Positions 8,931 to 17,894 of a stretch of 64,000 bases of DNA are shown here, piece after piece. Each line of letters opens with the position of its first letter. Positions within the stretch are counted from its first letter, which is position 1. Made by a program: the position numbers and the translations under genes. The notes below the pieces were generated by a model. It saw only the letters and a list, made by a program, of their open reading frames with translations. It made no database searches and was not told the origin of the DNA. Source of the stretch: Bradyrhizobium sp. CCBAU 53351 (GTDB taxonomy: Bacteria > Pseudomonadota > Alphaproteobacteria > Rhizobiales > Xanthobacteraceae). Location of the stretch: contig NZ_CP030059.1 of assembly GCF_015291745.1 (NCBI RefSeq), positions 1,205,501 through 1,269,500 of the forward strand. The letters run 5' to 3'.

Positions 8931-9656
8931 TTATGGCGAGGCCACCAGGCGGTAGCCGATGCCGCGTACCGCCTGGAGGAACAGCGGATTGGCGGGGTCG
9001 GTCTCGATCTTGCGCCTGAGGCGGTTGATCTGCACGTCGACGGCGCGCTCGTTGACGCTGCCATTGCCGGTCAGCGCGCTGCGCGGCACGGTCTCGCCCG
9101 GCGTCTCCGAGAGAATGCGCAGCATTTCGCGCTCGCGGTCGGTGAGGTGGATGACCTCCTCGCCCTGGCGCAGCTCGCCGCGATCGAGATGGTAGATGTA
9201 GGGACCAAAGGCGATCTTCTCGATCGTCGTGGCCTGCGGCGGCGGAGCGGCGCGCTTGAGGATGTTGTTGATGCGCAGCGCCAGCTCGCGCGGCTCGAAC
9301 GGCTTCGCCACATAGTCGTCGGCGCCGATCTGCAGGCCCTCGATGCGGGCCTCCGCTTCATGGCGCGCCGTCAGCATCACGATCGGCACCGAGGAGGAGG
9401 TCCGGATGAAGCGCGCGAGATCGAAGCCGGTCTCGCCGGGCATCATGACGTCGAGGATCAGCAAGTCGAAATGCAGACCCAGCAATTTCGACCGCGCATC
9501 GCCGGCGCTGGCGGCCGTGGTGACGCGGTAGCCCTCGCCGGCAAGGAAACGCGAGAGCAGATCGCGGATGCGGCGGTCGTCGTCGACGAGCAACAGATGC
9601 GGCGCATCGTCGGCCGGGCGCGCCGGTGCGCGGGCGAGAGTGGCGGCGAGCGTCAC
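8931..9656 (-). CDS. OmpR-family response regulator
   Basis: Two-component transcription factor of 241 residues. The receiver domain has the acidic pocket VDDD, phospho-acceptor Asp69 (LILDVMMPG), Thr96 and Lys118 (VAKPFEP), followed by a winged-helix DNA-binding domain (SVNERAVDVQINRLRRKIE). The GTG start has AAGGAG 8 bp upstream and lies 2 bp after the stop of the MarR gene, so the genes are translationally close. The MarR-OmpR pairing resembles the petP-petR pair of Rhodobacter capsulatus, which affects cytochrome bc1 expression there; orthology is inference only. Confidence 0.95.
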   Translation of the reverse strand: MTLAATLARAPARPADDAPHLLLVDDDRRIRDLLSRFLAGEGYRVTTAASAGDARSKLLGLHFDLLILDVMMPGETGFDLARFIRTSSSVPIVMLTARHEAEARIEGLQIGADDYVAKPFEPRELALRINNILKRAAPPPQATTIEKIAFGPYIYHLDRGELRQGEEVIHLTDREREMLRILSETPGETVPRSALTGNGSVNERAVDVQINRLRRKIETDPANPLFLQAVRGIGYRLVASP

Positions 9657-9658
9657 GG

Positions 9659-10201
9659 TTACTCCTTGGCGTCTTGGTTGACGGAGGCGAAGATCGTCTC
9701 GAGCACCTTGTCCGGATCGTCCCGATCGATCATCGCACGCAGGAAGCGCTTGACCGTCTCGGCATCCTGCGGGCTCATCTCGGCGAGCGCTTTGGTGATC
9801 CGCGTGGTCTGCAGACCCGCGAGCTTCTGCACCAGCGTCTCGCCTTTCGGCGTCGCGTAGAGCAGGCGCTGGCGGCGGTCGTTGTCGCCGGTCTTCTGCA
9901 CGATGTAGCCCTCGTCCAGGAGCTGCTTGAGCACGCGGCCGAGCGACTGTTTTGTGATGCGCAGGACGTCGAGCAGATCGGCGACCTTGAGACCAGGATA
10001 GCGGTAGACGAAGTGCATGACCCGGTGATGGGCCCGCCCGAAGCCGAAAGCCTCCAGCTCCTGGTCGGGATCGCCGACGAAGTCGCGATAGGCGAAGAAC
10101 AGCAGCTCGATGATATCCCAGCGCAAATTGCCTCCATCGCCTGCGGCCCGCCGAGGCTCGGCGGCGTCTTGAGAGGGACTCGCGAAATTTATGTCAGGCA
10201 T
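9659..10201 (-). CDS. MarR-family transcriptional regulator
   Basis: A 180-residue winged-helix regulator. The HTH segment is LKVADLLDVLRITKQSLGRVLKQLLDEG and the wing is DNDRRQRLLYATPKG, both typical of MarR. The ATG at 10201 (MPDINFASP) is preferred; an upstream frame would add 15 residues. It heads an operon with an OmpR-type regulator and a histidine kinase and is divergent from ilvE. The 339-bp gap contains an 8-bp inverted repeat (10230-10263) that could be an operator. Confidence 0.93.
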   Translation of the reverse strand: MPDINFASPSQDAAEPRRAAGDGGNLRWDIIELLFFAYRDFVGDPDQELEAFGFGRAHHRVMHFVYRYPGLKVADLLDVLRITKQSLGRVLKQLLDEGYIVQKTGDNDRRQRLLYATPKGETLVQKLAGLQTTRITKALAEMSPQDAETVKRFLRAMIDRDDPDKVLETIFASVNQDAKE

Positions 10202-10540
10202 ATTGACGTATCTTGGGTTCAATGTTACAAAACGATCAGCCCGCACGAAATTTTAGATCGTTTCGCGGCGGGCGGCGTCGATGCAGGGACGGCGGAAAGA
10301 GCCGGACAGGCGACGACAGCCGGATCAGATCTACCGTGCGATTGTCGAGCGGCATTTCGGCAAAACATACTGGACTTCCGTCTCGCGCAAAAGCATGTCC
10401 TGCCCGACATGCTGGCCACGGGAAACCGGCCGTAACAAGGCTGGCGGTGGTCCAGCCAGAAACCAATCGAGCCAGCTGGCCCCGGAACGGGGCGGGCGGG
10501 CGCCAGAACAGCGCCGATACCGGCAGCGGGAGCCAAGGAC
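10202..10540. other. divergent intergenic region between marR-type gene and ilvE
   Basis: No coding sequence is convincing here. The part next to the regulator gene is AT-richer and holds AAACGATC (10230-10237) and its inverse GATCGTTT (10256-10263), separated by 18 nt. Promoters for both directions should lie here, but no clear -35/-10 pair could be fixed. Confidence 0.5.
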
Positions 10541-11623
10541 ATGAGCATGACATTCGACATCCAGCCCGCCACCAATCCGACGTCCGAGAAAGATCGCGTG
10601 GCCAAGCTGGTGGACCCCGGCTTTGGCCGGGTCTTCACCGATCACATGGCGATCGTCCGCTACAACCAGGCCAAGGGCGGCTGGTACGAGGCGAAGATCG
10701 AGGCGCGCGCCAACTTCCAGATGGATCCGGCCGGCGCCGTCCTGCACTACGCGCAGGAGATTTTTGAAGGCCTGAAGGCCTACAAGCGCGACGACGGCGG
10801 CGTGAACCTGTTCCGTCCCGACGCCAATGCGCGGCGCTTCAGGGACTCGGCCGACCGCATGGCGATGGCGCAGCTGCCCGAGGACGTCTTCATCGAGGCG
10901 GTCGAGCAGCTCGTGCGCATCGATCGCGCCTGGATGCCGGGCGGCGAGGGCAGCCTGTACCTGCGGCCTTTCATGATCGCGAGCGAGACCTTCCTCGGCG
11001 TCAAGCCGTCGTCCGAATACATCTTCTCGGTCATCGCCTCGCCGGTCGGCTCCTATTTCAAGGGCGGTCCCGCGCCGGTCTCGATCTGGGTGTCGGAAAA
11101 CTATACGCGCGCGGCCGTCGGCGGCACCGGCGCCGTCAAATGCGGCGGCAATTATGCCGCGAGCCTGCGCGCGCAGGCCGAAGCGATCCAGCACGGCTGC
11201 GACCAGGTTGTCTTCCTCGACGCGATCGAGCGCCGCTATATCGAGGAGCTCGGCGGCATGAACGTCTTCTTCGTGTTCGACGACGGCTCGCTGCTCACGC
11301 CGCCGCTCGGCACCATCTTGCCCGGCATCACCCGCGATTCCATCATCGCGCTGGCCAAGGACGCCGGCAAGACCGTGCGCGAGGAGCCGTATTCGCTCGA
11401 CCAGTGGCGCAAGGACGCGGGGAGCGGCAAGCTGAAGGAGGCCTTTGCCTGCGGCACCGCCGCCGTCATCTCGCCGATCGGCAAGGTGCGCTCGGTGAGC
11501 GGCGATTTCGAGATCTCGGGCGGCGCCGCCGGCCCCGTCGCCATGGGCCTGCGCAAGCAGCTCGTCGACATCCAGTACGGCCGCACCAACGATCCGCACA
11601 ACTGGATCCGCAAGGTGTTTTGA
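10541..11623 (+). CDS. ilvE: branched-chain amino acid aminotransferase
   Basis: PLP enzyme of fold type IV that interconverts Leu/Ile/Val and their keto acids, the last step of branched-chain biosynthesis. The 360 residues show HYAQEIFEGLKAY near the N-terminus, LYLRPFMIASE, the PLP-lysine region AVKCGGNYAASL (Lys200) and ELGGMNVFFV, followed by CGTAAVISPIG. Length matches the class (about 360). A palindromic repeat follows after the stop. Start at MSMTFDIQ; a second ATG two codons in is possible. Confidence 0.97.
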   Translation: MSMTFDIQPATNPTSEKDRVAKLVDPGFGRVFTDHMAIVRYNQAKGGWYEAKIEARANFQMDPAGAVLHYAQEIFEGLKAYKRDDGGVNLFRPDANARRFRDSADRMAMAQLPEDVFIEAVEQLVRIDRAWMPGGEGSLYLRPFMIASETFLGVKPSSEYIFSVIASPVGSYFKGGPAPVSIWVSENYTRAAVGGTGAVKCGGNYAASLRAQAEAIQHGCDQVVFLDAIERRYIEELGGMNVFFVFDDGSLLTPPLGTILPGITRDSIIALAKDAGKTVREEPYSLDQWRKDAGSGKLKEAFACGTAAVISPIGKVRSVSGDFEISGGAAGPVAMGLRKQLVDIQYGRTNDPHNWIRKVF

Positions 11624-11629
11624 GGTCTC

Positions 11630-11745
11630 GTGTCCCGGACGCGCAAAGCGCGAGCCGGACCCAGAGTGCCAGTGGCTGGACCCCGGATCAGCAGCGCACC
11701 ACGCCGCCAAGAGGCGCCGCGCTGCGCAGCATCCGGGGAACGCTG
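11630..11745. repeat. intergenic palindromic repeat, family C variant
   Basis: Starts GTGTCCCGGACGCG, contains GAGCCGGACCCAGAG and closes with a GC-rich complementary arm (GCGCTGCGCAGCATCCGGGG). Diverged relative of the element at 29982-30112. The potential IS110 target is degenerate here, with one C fewer than the best match. Confidence 0.6.
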
Positions 11746-11825
11746 CTGCCGTTTAGCGCCATGAACGACCTGCCACGATCCCGCGACAAAGTCCGGATAC
11801 AACGAGCATCCCGGATATCGCGATC

Positions 11826-12350
11826 ATGGCAACCAAACTCTCCCACCCCGTGAAATGGGTCGTTCTCGCCGCCATCACCGGCGTCTCCGTTTTCGGCATC
11901 CTGACCATCGGTCCGACGCACGAGGTCGTCGCGCAAGACCGCTCGCCGATCGTCGACGTGCGCACCAGCGATCCCGAGATGAATGCGGCGATCGCGCGGG
12001 CCCGCGGCACGCTGCCGACCTTCTGGGCGTCCTACGAGGCGCCGAAGTCGTCGGAGACCGGGCACGCCTTGAAGGTGCGCTTTTCGACCCGCAAGGGCGG
12101 CGAGCACATCTGGATCGGCGAGGTGAAGAAGCAGCCCGGCGGGACCTATTCAGGCCTGTTCGCCAACGAACCGCGCGACCTGCCGGGCAAGCACGCCGGC
12201 GATAAGGTTTCGTTCGGCGAAGCCGACATCTCGGACTGGATGTTCATGCGCAACGGCAAGATCGTCGGCGGCGAAACCATCAAGCCGACGCTGAAGTCGC
12301 TGCCGAAGGCGGATGCCGATGCCCTGCGGGCGCGGATGGAGCAGCCGTAG
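11826..12350 (+). CDS. DUF2314 domain-containing protein
   Basis: A 174-residue protein with one N-terminal hydrophobic segment (WVVLAAITGVSVFGILTI), which acts as signal or anchor. A DUF2314 domain follows: DPEMNAAIARARGTLPTFWASY, then KVRFSTRKGGEHIWIGEV and VSFGEADISDWMFMRNGKIVGG. YegJ of E. coli is a named member; the biochemical role is unknown. It stands alone between two palindromic repeats. Confidence 0.88.
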   Translation: MATKLSHPVKWVVLAAITGVSVFGILTIGPTHEVVAQDRSPIVDVRTSDPEMNAAIARARGTLPTFWASYEAPKSSETGHALKVRFSTRKGGEHIWIGEVKKQPGGTYSGLFANEPRDLPGKHAGDKVSFGEADISDWMFMRNGKIVGGETIKPTLKSLPKADADALRARMEQP

Positions 12351-12361
12351 GTTCTCTTCTT

Positions 12362-12511
12362 CCTTCTCCCCTTGTGGGAGAAGGTGGCGCGAAGCGCCGG
12401 ATGAGGGGTTATCTCCGCGAATCTCATCGTGAGATTTTCTCGCGCGGATAGAGACCCCTCACCCGTCTCGCCGCTTCGCGGCGAGCCACCCTCTCCCACA
12501 AGGGGAGAGGG
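12362..12511. repeat. intergenic double-hairpin repeat, family F
   Basis: Two short hairpins at the ends (CCTTCTCCCCTTGTGGGAG type at 12362-12384 and the complementary CTCTCCCACAAGGGGAGAG at 12490-12510), with GGCGCGAAGCGCC and CGCCGCTTCGCGGCG palindromes inside. The two ends are also complementary to each other, so the whole 150 bp can fold as one long stem. It may serve as a transcript end between DUF2314 and hisS. Confidence 0.7.
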
Positions 12512-12558
12512 AAAAGGCACCAGTTGCCGCCTCGCGCCCCGGCTGGTAAACGCCGCGC

Positions 12559-14079
12559 ATGGCCGAGAAACCCAAAAAACCCCAGAAACTGAAGGCGCGC
12601 CTGCCGCGCGGGCTCGAGGATCGCGACCCCTCAGCGATCCGGGCGACGCGCGAGATGGTCGAGAAGATCCGCGCCGTCTACGAGCTCTACGGCTTCGAGC
12701 CGGTGGAGACGCCGGCGATGGAATATACCGACGCGCTCGGCAAGTTCCTGCCCGACCAGGACCGTCCGAACGAGGGCGTGTTCTCGTTCCAGGACGACGA
12801 CGAGCAGTGGATCAGCCTGCGCTACGATCTGACAGCGCCGCTCGCGCGCTATGTCGGCGAGCGCTACGGCACCGACGCGCTGGTCTTGCCCTATCGCAGC
12901 TACCGCGTCGGCTATGTCTTCCGTAACGAGAAGCCCGGCCCCGGCCGCTTCCGCCAGTTCATGCAGTTCGACGCCGACACGGTGGGATCGGCGACGCCCG
13001 CGGCGGACGCCGAGATCTGCATGATGGCGGCGGACACGATGGAGGCGCTGGGCATTCAGCGCGGCCAGTATGTGGTGAAGGTGAACAACCGAAAAGTGCT
13101 CGACGGCGTTCTGGAAGCCATCGGGCTCGCCGGCGAAGAGAACGCCGGCCGCAGGCTGACGGTGTTGCGCGCGATCGACAAGCTCGACAAGTTTTCCGCC
13201 GACGAGGTGCGCAAGCTGCTCGGTCCCGGACGATGGGACGGCGGCGAAGAAGGCAAGGGCGACTTCACCAAGGGCGCCAATCTGAGCGAAGCCGAAGCCG
13301 ACGTCGTTCTCGCCATCACCAAACCGCGCGAGGATTGGAAAGAGGCGATTGCCGCCGCAGAAACCTACCTCGCCAAGAGCCAGGTCGGCCAGGCCGGCGT
13401 GAGCGAGCTGGAAGAGATTGCCAAGCTGGTGACCGCGTCGGGTTACGGTGCGGACCGCATCAAGATCGATCCCTCCGTCGTGCGTGGCCTCGAATATTAC
13501 ACCGGCCCGGTCTACGAGGTCGAACTGCTGCTCGAGACCAAGGACGAGAAGGGCCGCCCGGTGCGCTTCGGCTCGGTCGGCGGCGGCGGGCGATACGACG
13601 GTCTCGTCTCGCGCTTCCGCGGCGAGCCGGTGCCGGCCACCGGATTCTCGATCGGTGTGTCCAGGCTTCAGGCTGCGCTGACGCTGCTCGGCAAGCTCGA
13701 CATCAAGCCGGACTTCGGCCCCGTCGTCGTCACCGTGTTCGACCGCGACCGCGTCGCCGACTATCAGAAGATGGTGGCGTCGTTGCGCAACGCCGGCATC
13801 CGGGCCGAGCTCTATCTCGGCAATCCCAAGAACATGGGCAACCAGCTCAAATATGCCGACCGTCGCAACTCGCCTTGCGTGATCATCCAGGGCTCCGACG
13901 AGAAGGCGCGCGGCGAGTTGCAGATCAAGGATTTGATCGAAGGCGCCAAGGCGGCCGCCGCGATTGCGTCCAACCAGGAATGGCGCGAGAGCCGGCCGGC
14001 GCAGTTCTCGTGCAGCGAAGCCGATCTCGTTGCGAAGGTGCGCGAGGTTTTGGCCCGCCATGACGTAAAGTGGGGATAG
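12559..14079 (+). CDS. hisS: histidine--tRNA ligase
   Basis: Class II aminoacyl-tRNA synthetase charging tRNA-His. Of 506 residues, the core has motif 1, motif 2 ([25 protein letters not shown] region, seen in pieces [11 protein letters not shown] and RFRQFMQFD), the histidine-A motif [12 protein letters not shown], motif 3 [11 protein letters not shown] and the C-terminal anticodon-binding domain ([16 protein letters not shown]). It carries a short basic N-terminal leader ([18 protein letters not shown]) and is longer than E. coli HisRS (424), as in other alphaproteobacteria. The opposite-strand frame is a shadow. Confidence 0.97.
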   Translation: MAEKPKKPQKLKARLPRGLEDRDPSAIRATREMVEKIRAVYELYGFEPVETPAMEYTDALGKFLPDQDRPNEGVFSFQDDDEQWISLRYDLTAPLARYVGERYGTDALVLPYRSYRVGYVFRNEKPGPGRFRQFMQFDADTVGSATPAADAEICMMAADTMEALGIQRGQYVVKVNNRKVLDGVLEAIGLAGEENAGRRLTVLRAIDKLDKFSADEVRKLLGPGRWDGGEEGKGDFTKGANLSEAEADVVLAITKPREDWKEAIAAAETYLAKSQVGQAGVSELEEIAKLVTASGYGADRIKIDPSVVRGLEYYTGPVYEVELLLETKDEKGRPVRFGSVGGGGRYDGLVSRFRGEPVPATGFSIGVSRLQAALTLLGKLDIKPDFGPVVVTVFDRDRVADYQKMVASLRNAGIRAELYLGNPKNMGNQLKYADRRNSPCVIIQGSDEKARGELQIKDLIEGAKAAAAIASNQEWRESRPAQFSCSEADLVAKVREVLARHDVKWG

Positions 14080-14179
14080 CCATTCCGAGAGGCCGTCGCG
14101 CCCGGGCTTGTCCCGGGCAGCGACGTCTTGTTTGATGGCGACCGTCAATGGCCGGCGTCCGGCCGCAAGGGAGAGACAA

Positions 14180-14383
14180 ATGCCTGAGATCACCGTCAGC
14201 ATGGCCGAAGGCCGCACCGACGAGCAGAAGGCCGGCATGATGCGCGACATCACGCAGGCGCTGGTGAAGAATCTCGGCGTCGATGCCGATGCCGTCGTCA
14301 TCCAGATCAACGAAGCCCCGCTCCGTCACAAGATGAAGGGCGGCAAGACCTTCGTGGAACGCGCGGCAGCGGCGAAGAAGTGA
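14180..14383 (+). CDS. 4-oxalocrotonate tautomerase family protein
   Basis: A 67-residue tautomerase-superfamily subunit. After Met removal the N-terminal Pro (MPEITVSM) would be the catalytic base. The rest follows the family: GRTDEQKAGMMRDITQALVKNLGVDADAVVIQINE. GGGAGAG lies 6 bp upstream of the ATG. The physiological substrate is unknown. It lies between hisS and a thioesterase gene on the same strand, without close coupling. Confidence 0.9.
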   Translation: MPEITVSMAEGRTDEQKAGMMRDITQALVKNLGVDADAVVIQINEAPLRHKMKGGKTFVERAAAAKK

Positions 14384-14392
14384 CGCGTTAGC

Positions 14393-14484
14393 GTCATTCC
14401 GGGGCGCGCGAAGCGCGAACCCGGACTTTCGTGCCGCAAACTTCTGGATTCCGGGATCGGCGCTATGCGCCGCTCCGGAATGAC
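14393..14484. repeat. intergenic palindromic repeat, family A
   Basis: Begins GTCATTCCGGGGCGCGCG and ends CCGCTCCGGAATGAC, with inner arms GAACCCGG and CTGGATTCCGGG. The ends are inverted copies of each other, so the element can fold as a hairpin with side stems. Same family at 19144, 25102, 27864 and others in this window. Confidence 0.8.
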
Positions 14485-14495
14485 GAGCAAGCCCC

Positions 14496-14888
14496 ATGGA
14501 CGCACGCGATTTCATCACGATCGGCATGAGCGCCGAGCGCACGCTGGTGGTGCCGGCGGAGCGCACGGTCGGGCATTTCGTGCCCGGCATGCCCATGGTC
14601 TACGCGACGCCGATGATGATCCTGGAAATGGAGATGACGGCGGGCGATGCGATCCGCGCCGCGCTTCAGACGGGCTGGATCACCGTCGGGACCGAGGTCG
14701 ATATCCGCCATCTCGCCGCCGCCCTCGTCGGCGCGACGGTACGGACCAATGCGAAGGTCGTCGCGGTGGAGCGCCGCGTCATCCGCTTCGAGGTCGAGGC
14801 CTTCGAGGGCACGCGCAAGCTCGGCGAGGGCCGCCACGCGCGCGGGCTGGTCAATGTCGAGATGTTCAACAAGCGGCTTGGCGCGTAG
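14496..14888 (+). CDS. hotdog-fold thioesterase (FlK-like)
   Basis: A 130-residue single hotdog domain resembling fluoroacetyl-CoA thioesterase FlK and its many relatives annotated as thioesterase family proteins. Visible features are the N-terminal GMSAERTLVV, the acyl-pocket segment MPMVYATPMMILEMEMTAG and the strand TVGTEVDIRHLAAALVGATV. The conserved Glu/His pattern supports acyl-CoA hydrolysis; substrate unknown. The gene starts 11 bp after a family A repeat. Confidence 0.88.
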   Translation: MDARDFITIGMSAERTLVVPAERTVGHFVPGMPMVYATPMMILEMEMTAGDAIRAALQTGWITVGTEVDIRHLAAALVGATVRTNAKVVAVERRVIRFEVEAFEGTRKLGEGRHARGLVNVEMFNKRLGA

Positions 14889-14921
14889 CGCTGCGGCCGG
14901 GCGCCACCTCGCTCAACCTGC

Positions 14922-16274
14922 CTAACGTACCGTCGAAGAGGCATAGAACGCTTCCTGCTCCCTGCGGATGCGCACGGCAGGCAGCGTCTCGTCGATTGCC
15001 ACGTCGGCCCAGGTGATGCAGGCGTCCTTGGCAACCGCTCTGGTCAATCGCACATTGTGCGCAAGTCCGAGCGGCAGATAGCCCTTAGCAAGCGACGTGC
15101 CGGCCGGCGTCAGCTTGCCAAAGACGGTGTAGCCGCCTTCTCCGTCGAGCGTATCCCCCGCGCGCAGCTCCTTCTTGGCCGTCGCGGCAACATCGGCGTT
15201 GAACGTTGTCGCGACCCCCGTCGCCTCCTTGCGCAGAGCGATCGAGGCCACCGAAATTCCAAGCTCCAGACCGATGAGATGCCACTTCTTGTAGGAGCTC
15301 ATGTAACGGCCGCTCGGATCAGTGACGACGCTGTATTCCTTGAAGCAGTTGCGGATGTACTCGCTGTCGCCTTCGAAGCAGACCCAGACGCCCTTGCGAA
15401 TATCGTTGGGGATCGGTTTGCCCTCGGCCGTCAGGCAGGACACGACTTCGACCTGGCCCTTGGATTCCAGCACGCCGCCCTCGGAGCGAGGGCGCATCAG
15501 CGTCGGGATGTCGTCGACCGATCCCGGCGGGAATGCGAGGCCTTGCGAGGGCGCCTCCAGCCCGGTTGCGTTCGCGATCGCGGCGGATTCGATCGCCGGC
15601 TTGGAGCCGTCGAGGAACGCGTTGAACATTTTTGGATTCATGCCGCCGTGCGCAGCTTGCTCGGCAGTGAGGCCCCAGTGATCCCAGACCGTTTCGGGGG
15701 TCGACTCCCGGTAGTGCGGTAGCCACTTGTGGCCGCGGCCCGCTGCGACGACCGGGAAACCGCAGGCCCTTGCCCAATCGACGAGGTCGCAGGCGAGGGC
15801 CGGCTGATCGCCATAGGCGAGGCTGTAGATCACCCCGGCTTGCCTCGCTCGTTGTGCGAGGATCGGTCCGCAGAATGCGTCGGCCTCGACCGTCACGTTG
15901 ATGACAGGTTTGCCGGCAGAAAAGGCGCCAAGGCAGTGTTCCACCGCCGCCACGGGATTGCCGGTGCACTCGGCGATCACCTCCACGGCTTCGCACTTCA
16001 CCAGCGCTTCCCAGTCGTCGGTCAGAAAGGTCGTGCCGTTCTTGAGGGCATCCTCAAGCGAGAGCGCGGCGAATTGCTCCGGGCGCCAGCCAACCCGGTT
16101 CAGGTTCTCGCGAGCACGCGACGGTGACAGGTCCGCAATGCCGACGAGATGGACGCCCGGTGTGCGCAGAACCTGATGAAGGTACATTGCACCGAATTTG
16201 CCCGCTCCGATCAGTCCGATTCTGATCGGGCGTCCGCTGGCGTGTCGTTCGAGAAGTTTCGCGTACAGGTTCAC
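14922..16274 (-). CDS. NAD(P)-dependent oxidoreductase with C-terminal SAF-like domain, substrate unknown
   Basis: The 450-residue protein has an N-terminal Rossmann fold (RIGLIGAGKFGAMYLHQV), a homoserine dehydrogenase-like region (VIAECTGNPVAAVEHCLGAF, KPVINVTVEADAFCGPIL) and a C-terminal SAF-type segment (ELRAGDTLDGEGGYTVFGKL, ARNVRLTRAV-like). Relatives are often labelled Gfo/Idh/MocA-like, SAF-domain or, misleadingly, FlgA-like proteins. The GTG at 16274 is chosen because AAAGGGAGAG lies just upstream, rather than the longer frame. It is not linked to other catabolic genes here, so the substrate (probably a sugar acid or hydroxy acid) is not predictable. Confidence 0.8.
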   Translation of the reverse strand: MNLYAKLLERHASGRPIRIGLIGAGKFGAMYLHQVLRTPGVHLVGIADLSPSRARENLNRVGWRPEQFAALSLEDALKNGTTFLTDDWEALVKCEAVEVIAECTGNPVAAVEHCLGAFSAGKPVINVTVEADAFCGPILAQRARQAGVIYSLAYGDQPALACDLVDWARACGFPVVAAGRGHKWLPHYRESTPETVWDHWGLTAEQAAHGGMNPKMFNAFLDGSKPAIESAAIANATGLEAPSQGLAFPPGSVDDIPTLMRPRSEGGVLESKGQVEVVSCLTAEGKPIPNDIRKGVWVCFEGDSEYIRNCFKEYSVVTDPSGRYMSSYKKWHLIGLELGISVASIALRKEATGVATTFNADVAATAKKELRAGDTLDGEGGYTVFGKLTPAGTSLAKGYLPLGLAHNVRLTRAVAKDACITWADVAIDETLPAVRIRREQEAFYASSTVR

Positions 16275-16349
16275 GATCGCTCTCCCTTTCGGCAACCGCC
16301 GAGCTCGCTTCGCATCGGCCCGCCCAAGTCGGCCCCAAGCACTCCCTGC

Positions 16350-17189
16350 CTACTTCGCCAATTCCTTCGACCGCTGCGTGGCCGCTGCGATCGCGCGGAT
16401 CATGAGATCGCGCAGGCCCGGTTCGCCCATCAGCACACCGAGCGCTGCGGCGGTGGTGCCGCCGGGCGAGGTGACGTTCTGGCGCAGCGTGGCGGAAGGC
16501 AGCTCCGATTGATGCAGCAGCTCGCCGGAGCCGGCGACGGTTTCGCGCGCAAGCTTGGTCGCCAGCGCTTCCGGCAGGCCCGCCTCGACGCCGGCGCGCG
16601 CGAGCTCCTCGGCGAGCAGGAACACATAGGCGGGGCCGGAGCCGGAGACGGCGGTGACCGCGTCCATCAGCCCTTCATCCTCGACCCATTCGACCGAGCC
16701 GGTGGCGCGCAGCAGCGCGTCGGCCACGGCGCGCTGCGCGGTGCTGACGTTGTTCGCTGCGACGGCTACGGTGATGCCGCGGCCGATCGCGGCCGGCGTG
16801 TTCGGCATCGCGCGCACGACGGCGCCGCCGCAGACGTCCTGGAGCGCAGCGATCGTGGTTCCCGCCATGATCGAGACCACGGAGGTCCTTTCCGAGACGA
16901 ACGATTTCAGCCTCGCGCCGGCCTCGCGGAACATCTGCGGCTTCACCGCGACGACCAGCGTCTCGACCCGGCCGACCGTGGCTGCGTCGGGATTGAGCGC
17001 GACGCCCCTGGTGGCAAGCGCGGTGATCTCGGGCGAGATGTGCGGATCGATCACCGCGACGCGGCGCGGGTCGAGCCCGCCCGCGAGCCATCCGGTCAGC
17101 ATCGCGCCGCCCATCTTGCCGGCGCCGGCGAGCAGGATGGTGCCGGTGATGTTTTGGAGTGTGCTGTTGTCTGCCACTGTGCTCACCAT
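16350..17189 (-). CDS. proC: pyrroline-5-carboxylate reductase
   Basis: Last enzyme of proline biosynthesis, reducing P5C with NADPH. The 279 residues include the dinucleotide-binding motif ILLAGAGKMGGAML, VVRAMPNTPAAIGRG and the signature AVSGSGPAYVFLL, with a C-terminal dimer domain (NVTSPGGTTAAAL). The ATG at 17189 (MVSTVADN) is the best start though it lacks a clear Shine-Dalgarno; an upstream frame would run into repeat-like sequence with GTGCGCAATTGCGCGC at 17215. It is downstream of a ybjN-type gene on the same strand. Confidence 0.96.
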   Translation of the reverse strand: MVSTVADNSTLQNITGTILLAGAGKMGGAMLTGWLAGGLDPRRVAVIDPHISPEITALATRGVALNPDAATVGRVETLVVAVKPQMFREAGARLKSFVSERTSVVSIMAGTTIAALQDVCGGAVVRAMPNTPAAIGRGITVAVAANNVSTAQRAVADALLRATGSVEWVEDEGLMDAVTAVSGSGPAYVFLLAEELARAGVEAGLPEALATKLARETVAGSGELLHQSELPSATLRQNVTSPGGTTAAALGVLMGEPGLRDLMIRAIAAATQRSKELAK

Positions 17190-17393
17190 CAACAAAGGTG
17201 TCGTCCCTGCCTGGTGCGCAATTGCGCGCGGGCGCAGGGACCCCCGCACGAGCGCTTGCTCGTCGCGTTACCACGGGCGGTTCTAGTGGATGGAGAGCAG
17301 AGCAACAAGCCGCGTGCCCAAGGATGAATCACGCGGTATGGGCCTGGATCCGCGCTTCGCTTGTCCGGGGCGACAGCGGAGAGGAGTTGAGCC

Positions 17394-17894
17394 CTACGCC
17401 TCTCCGACCGTATCGAACATCGCGGCGTCCATCGCCTCGGTCGTGGACTTGCCCGCCCACACCACGAACTGGAACGCCGGGAAATAGCGCTCGCAGGCGT
17501 GGATGGCGCCGGCGAGCATGGCTTCGCATTGCGCGGTCGAGGCGGTGAGGCCGCCCGGCAGCACCAGGGCCTGGCGGTGCATCACCATGCCGGTGCTGGT
17601 CCACAGGTCGAAATGACCGACCCATAGCTGCTCGTTGACGGCGGCGACGAGCCGCTGCACCTCGCCGCGCCGCGCGAGCGGAATCTTCATGTCGAACGCG
17701 CAGGCCAGATGCAGCGCCTCGATCTCGCCCATCCAGGTGAAGGAGAGCTGGTAGTCGGTCCATTGTCCCTTCGAGACAATCGTGAGTTCGTCTTCGCCGG
17801 AGCGTTCGAACGGCCAGTTGTTGCTGGCAGCGATGTCCTCGACCACCGCGAGCGGATGGCTTTTGGAATCGATGGTGCTTTCGAGCAGGGACAT
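17394..17894 (-). CDS. YbjN domain-containing protein
   Basis: A 166-residue cytosolic protein of the YbjN/DUF1790 fold (type III chaperone-like). Recognisable are the N-terminal HPLAVVEDIAASNNWPFER, GQWTDYQLSFTW and the C-terminal VVWAGKSTTEAMDAAM. In alphaproteobacteria this gene commonly sits next to proC, as here (205 bp upstream on the same strand). Function is not established. Confidence 0.92.
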   Translation of the reverse strand: MSLLESTIDSKSHPLAVVEDIAASNNWPFERSGEDELTIVSKGQWTDYQLSFTWMGEIEALHLACAFDMKIPLARRGEVQRLVAAVNEQLWVGHFDLWTSTGMVMHRQALVLPGGLTASTAQCEAMLAGAIHACERYFPAFQFVVWAGKSTTEAMDAAMFDTVGEA

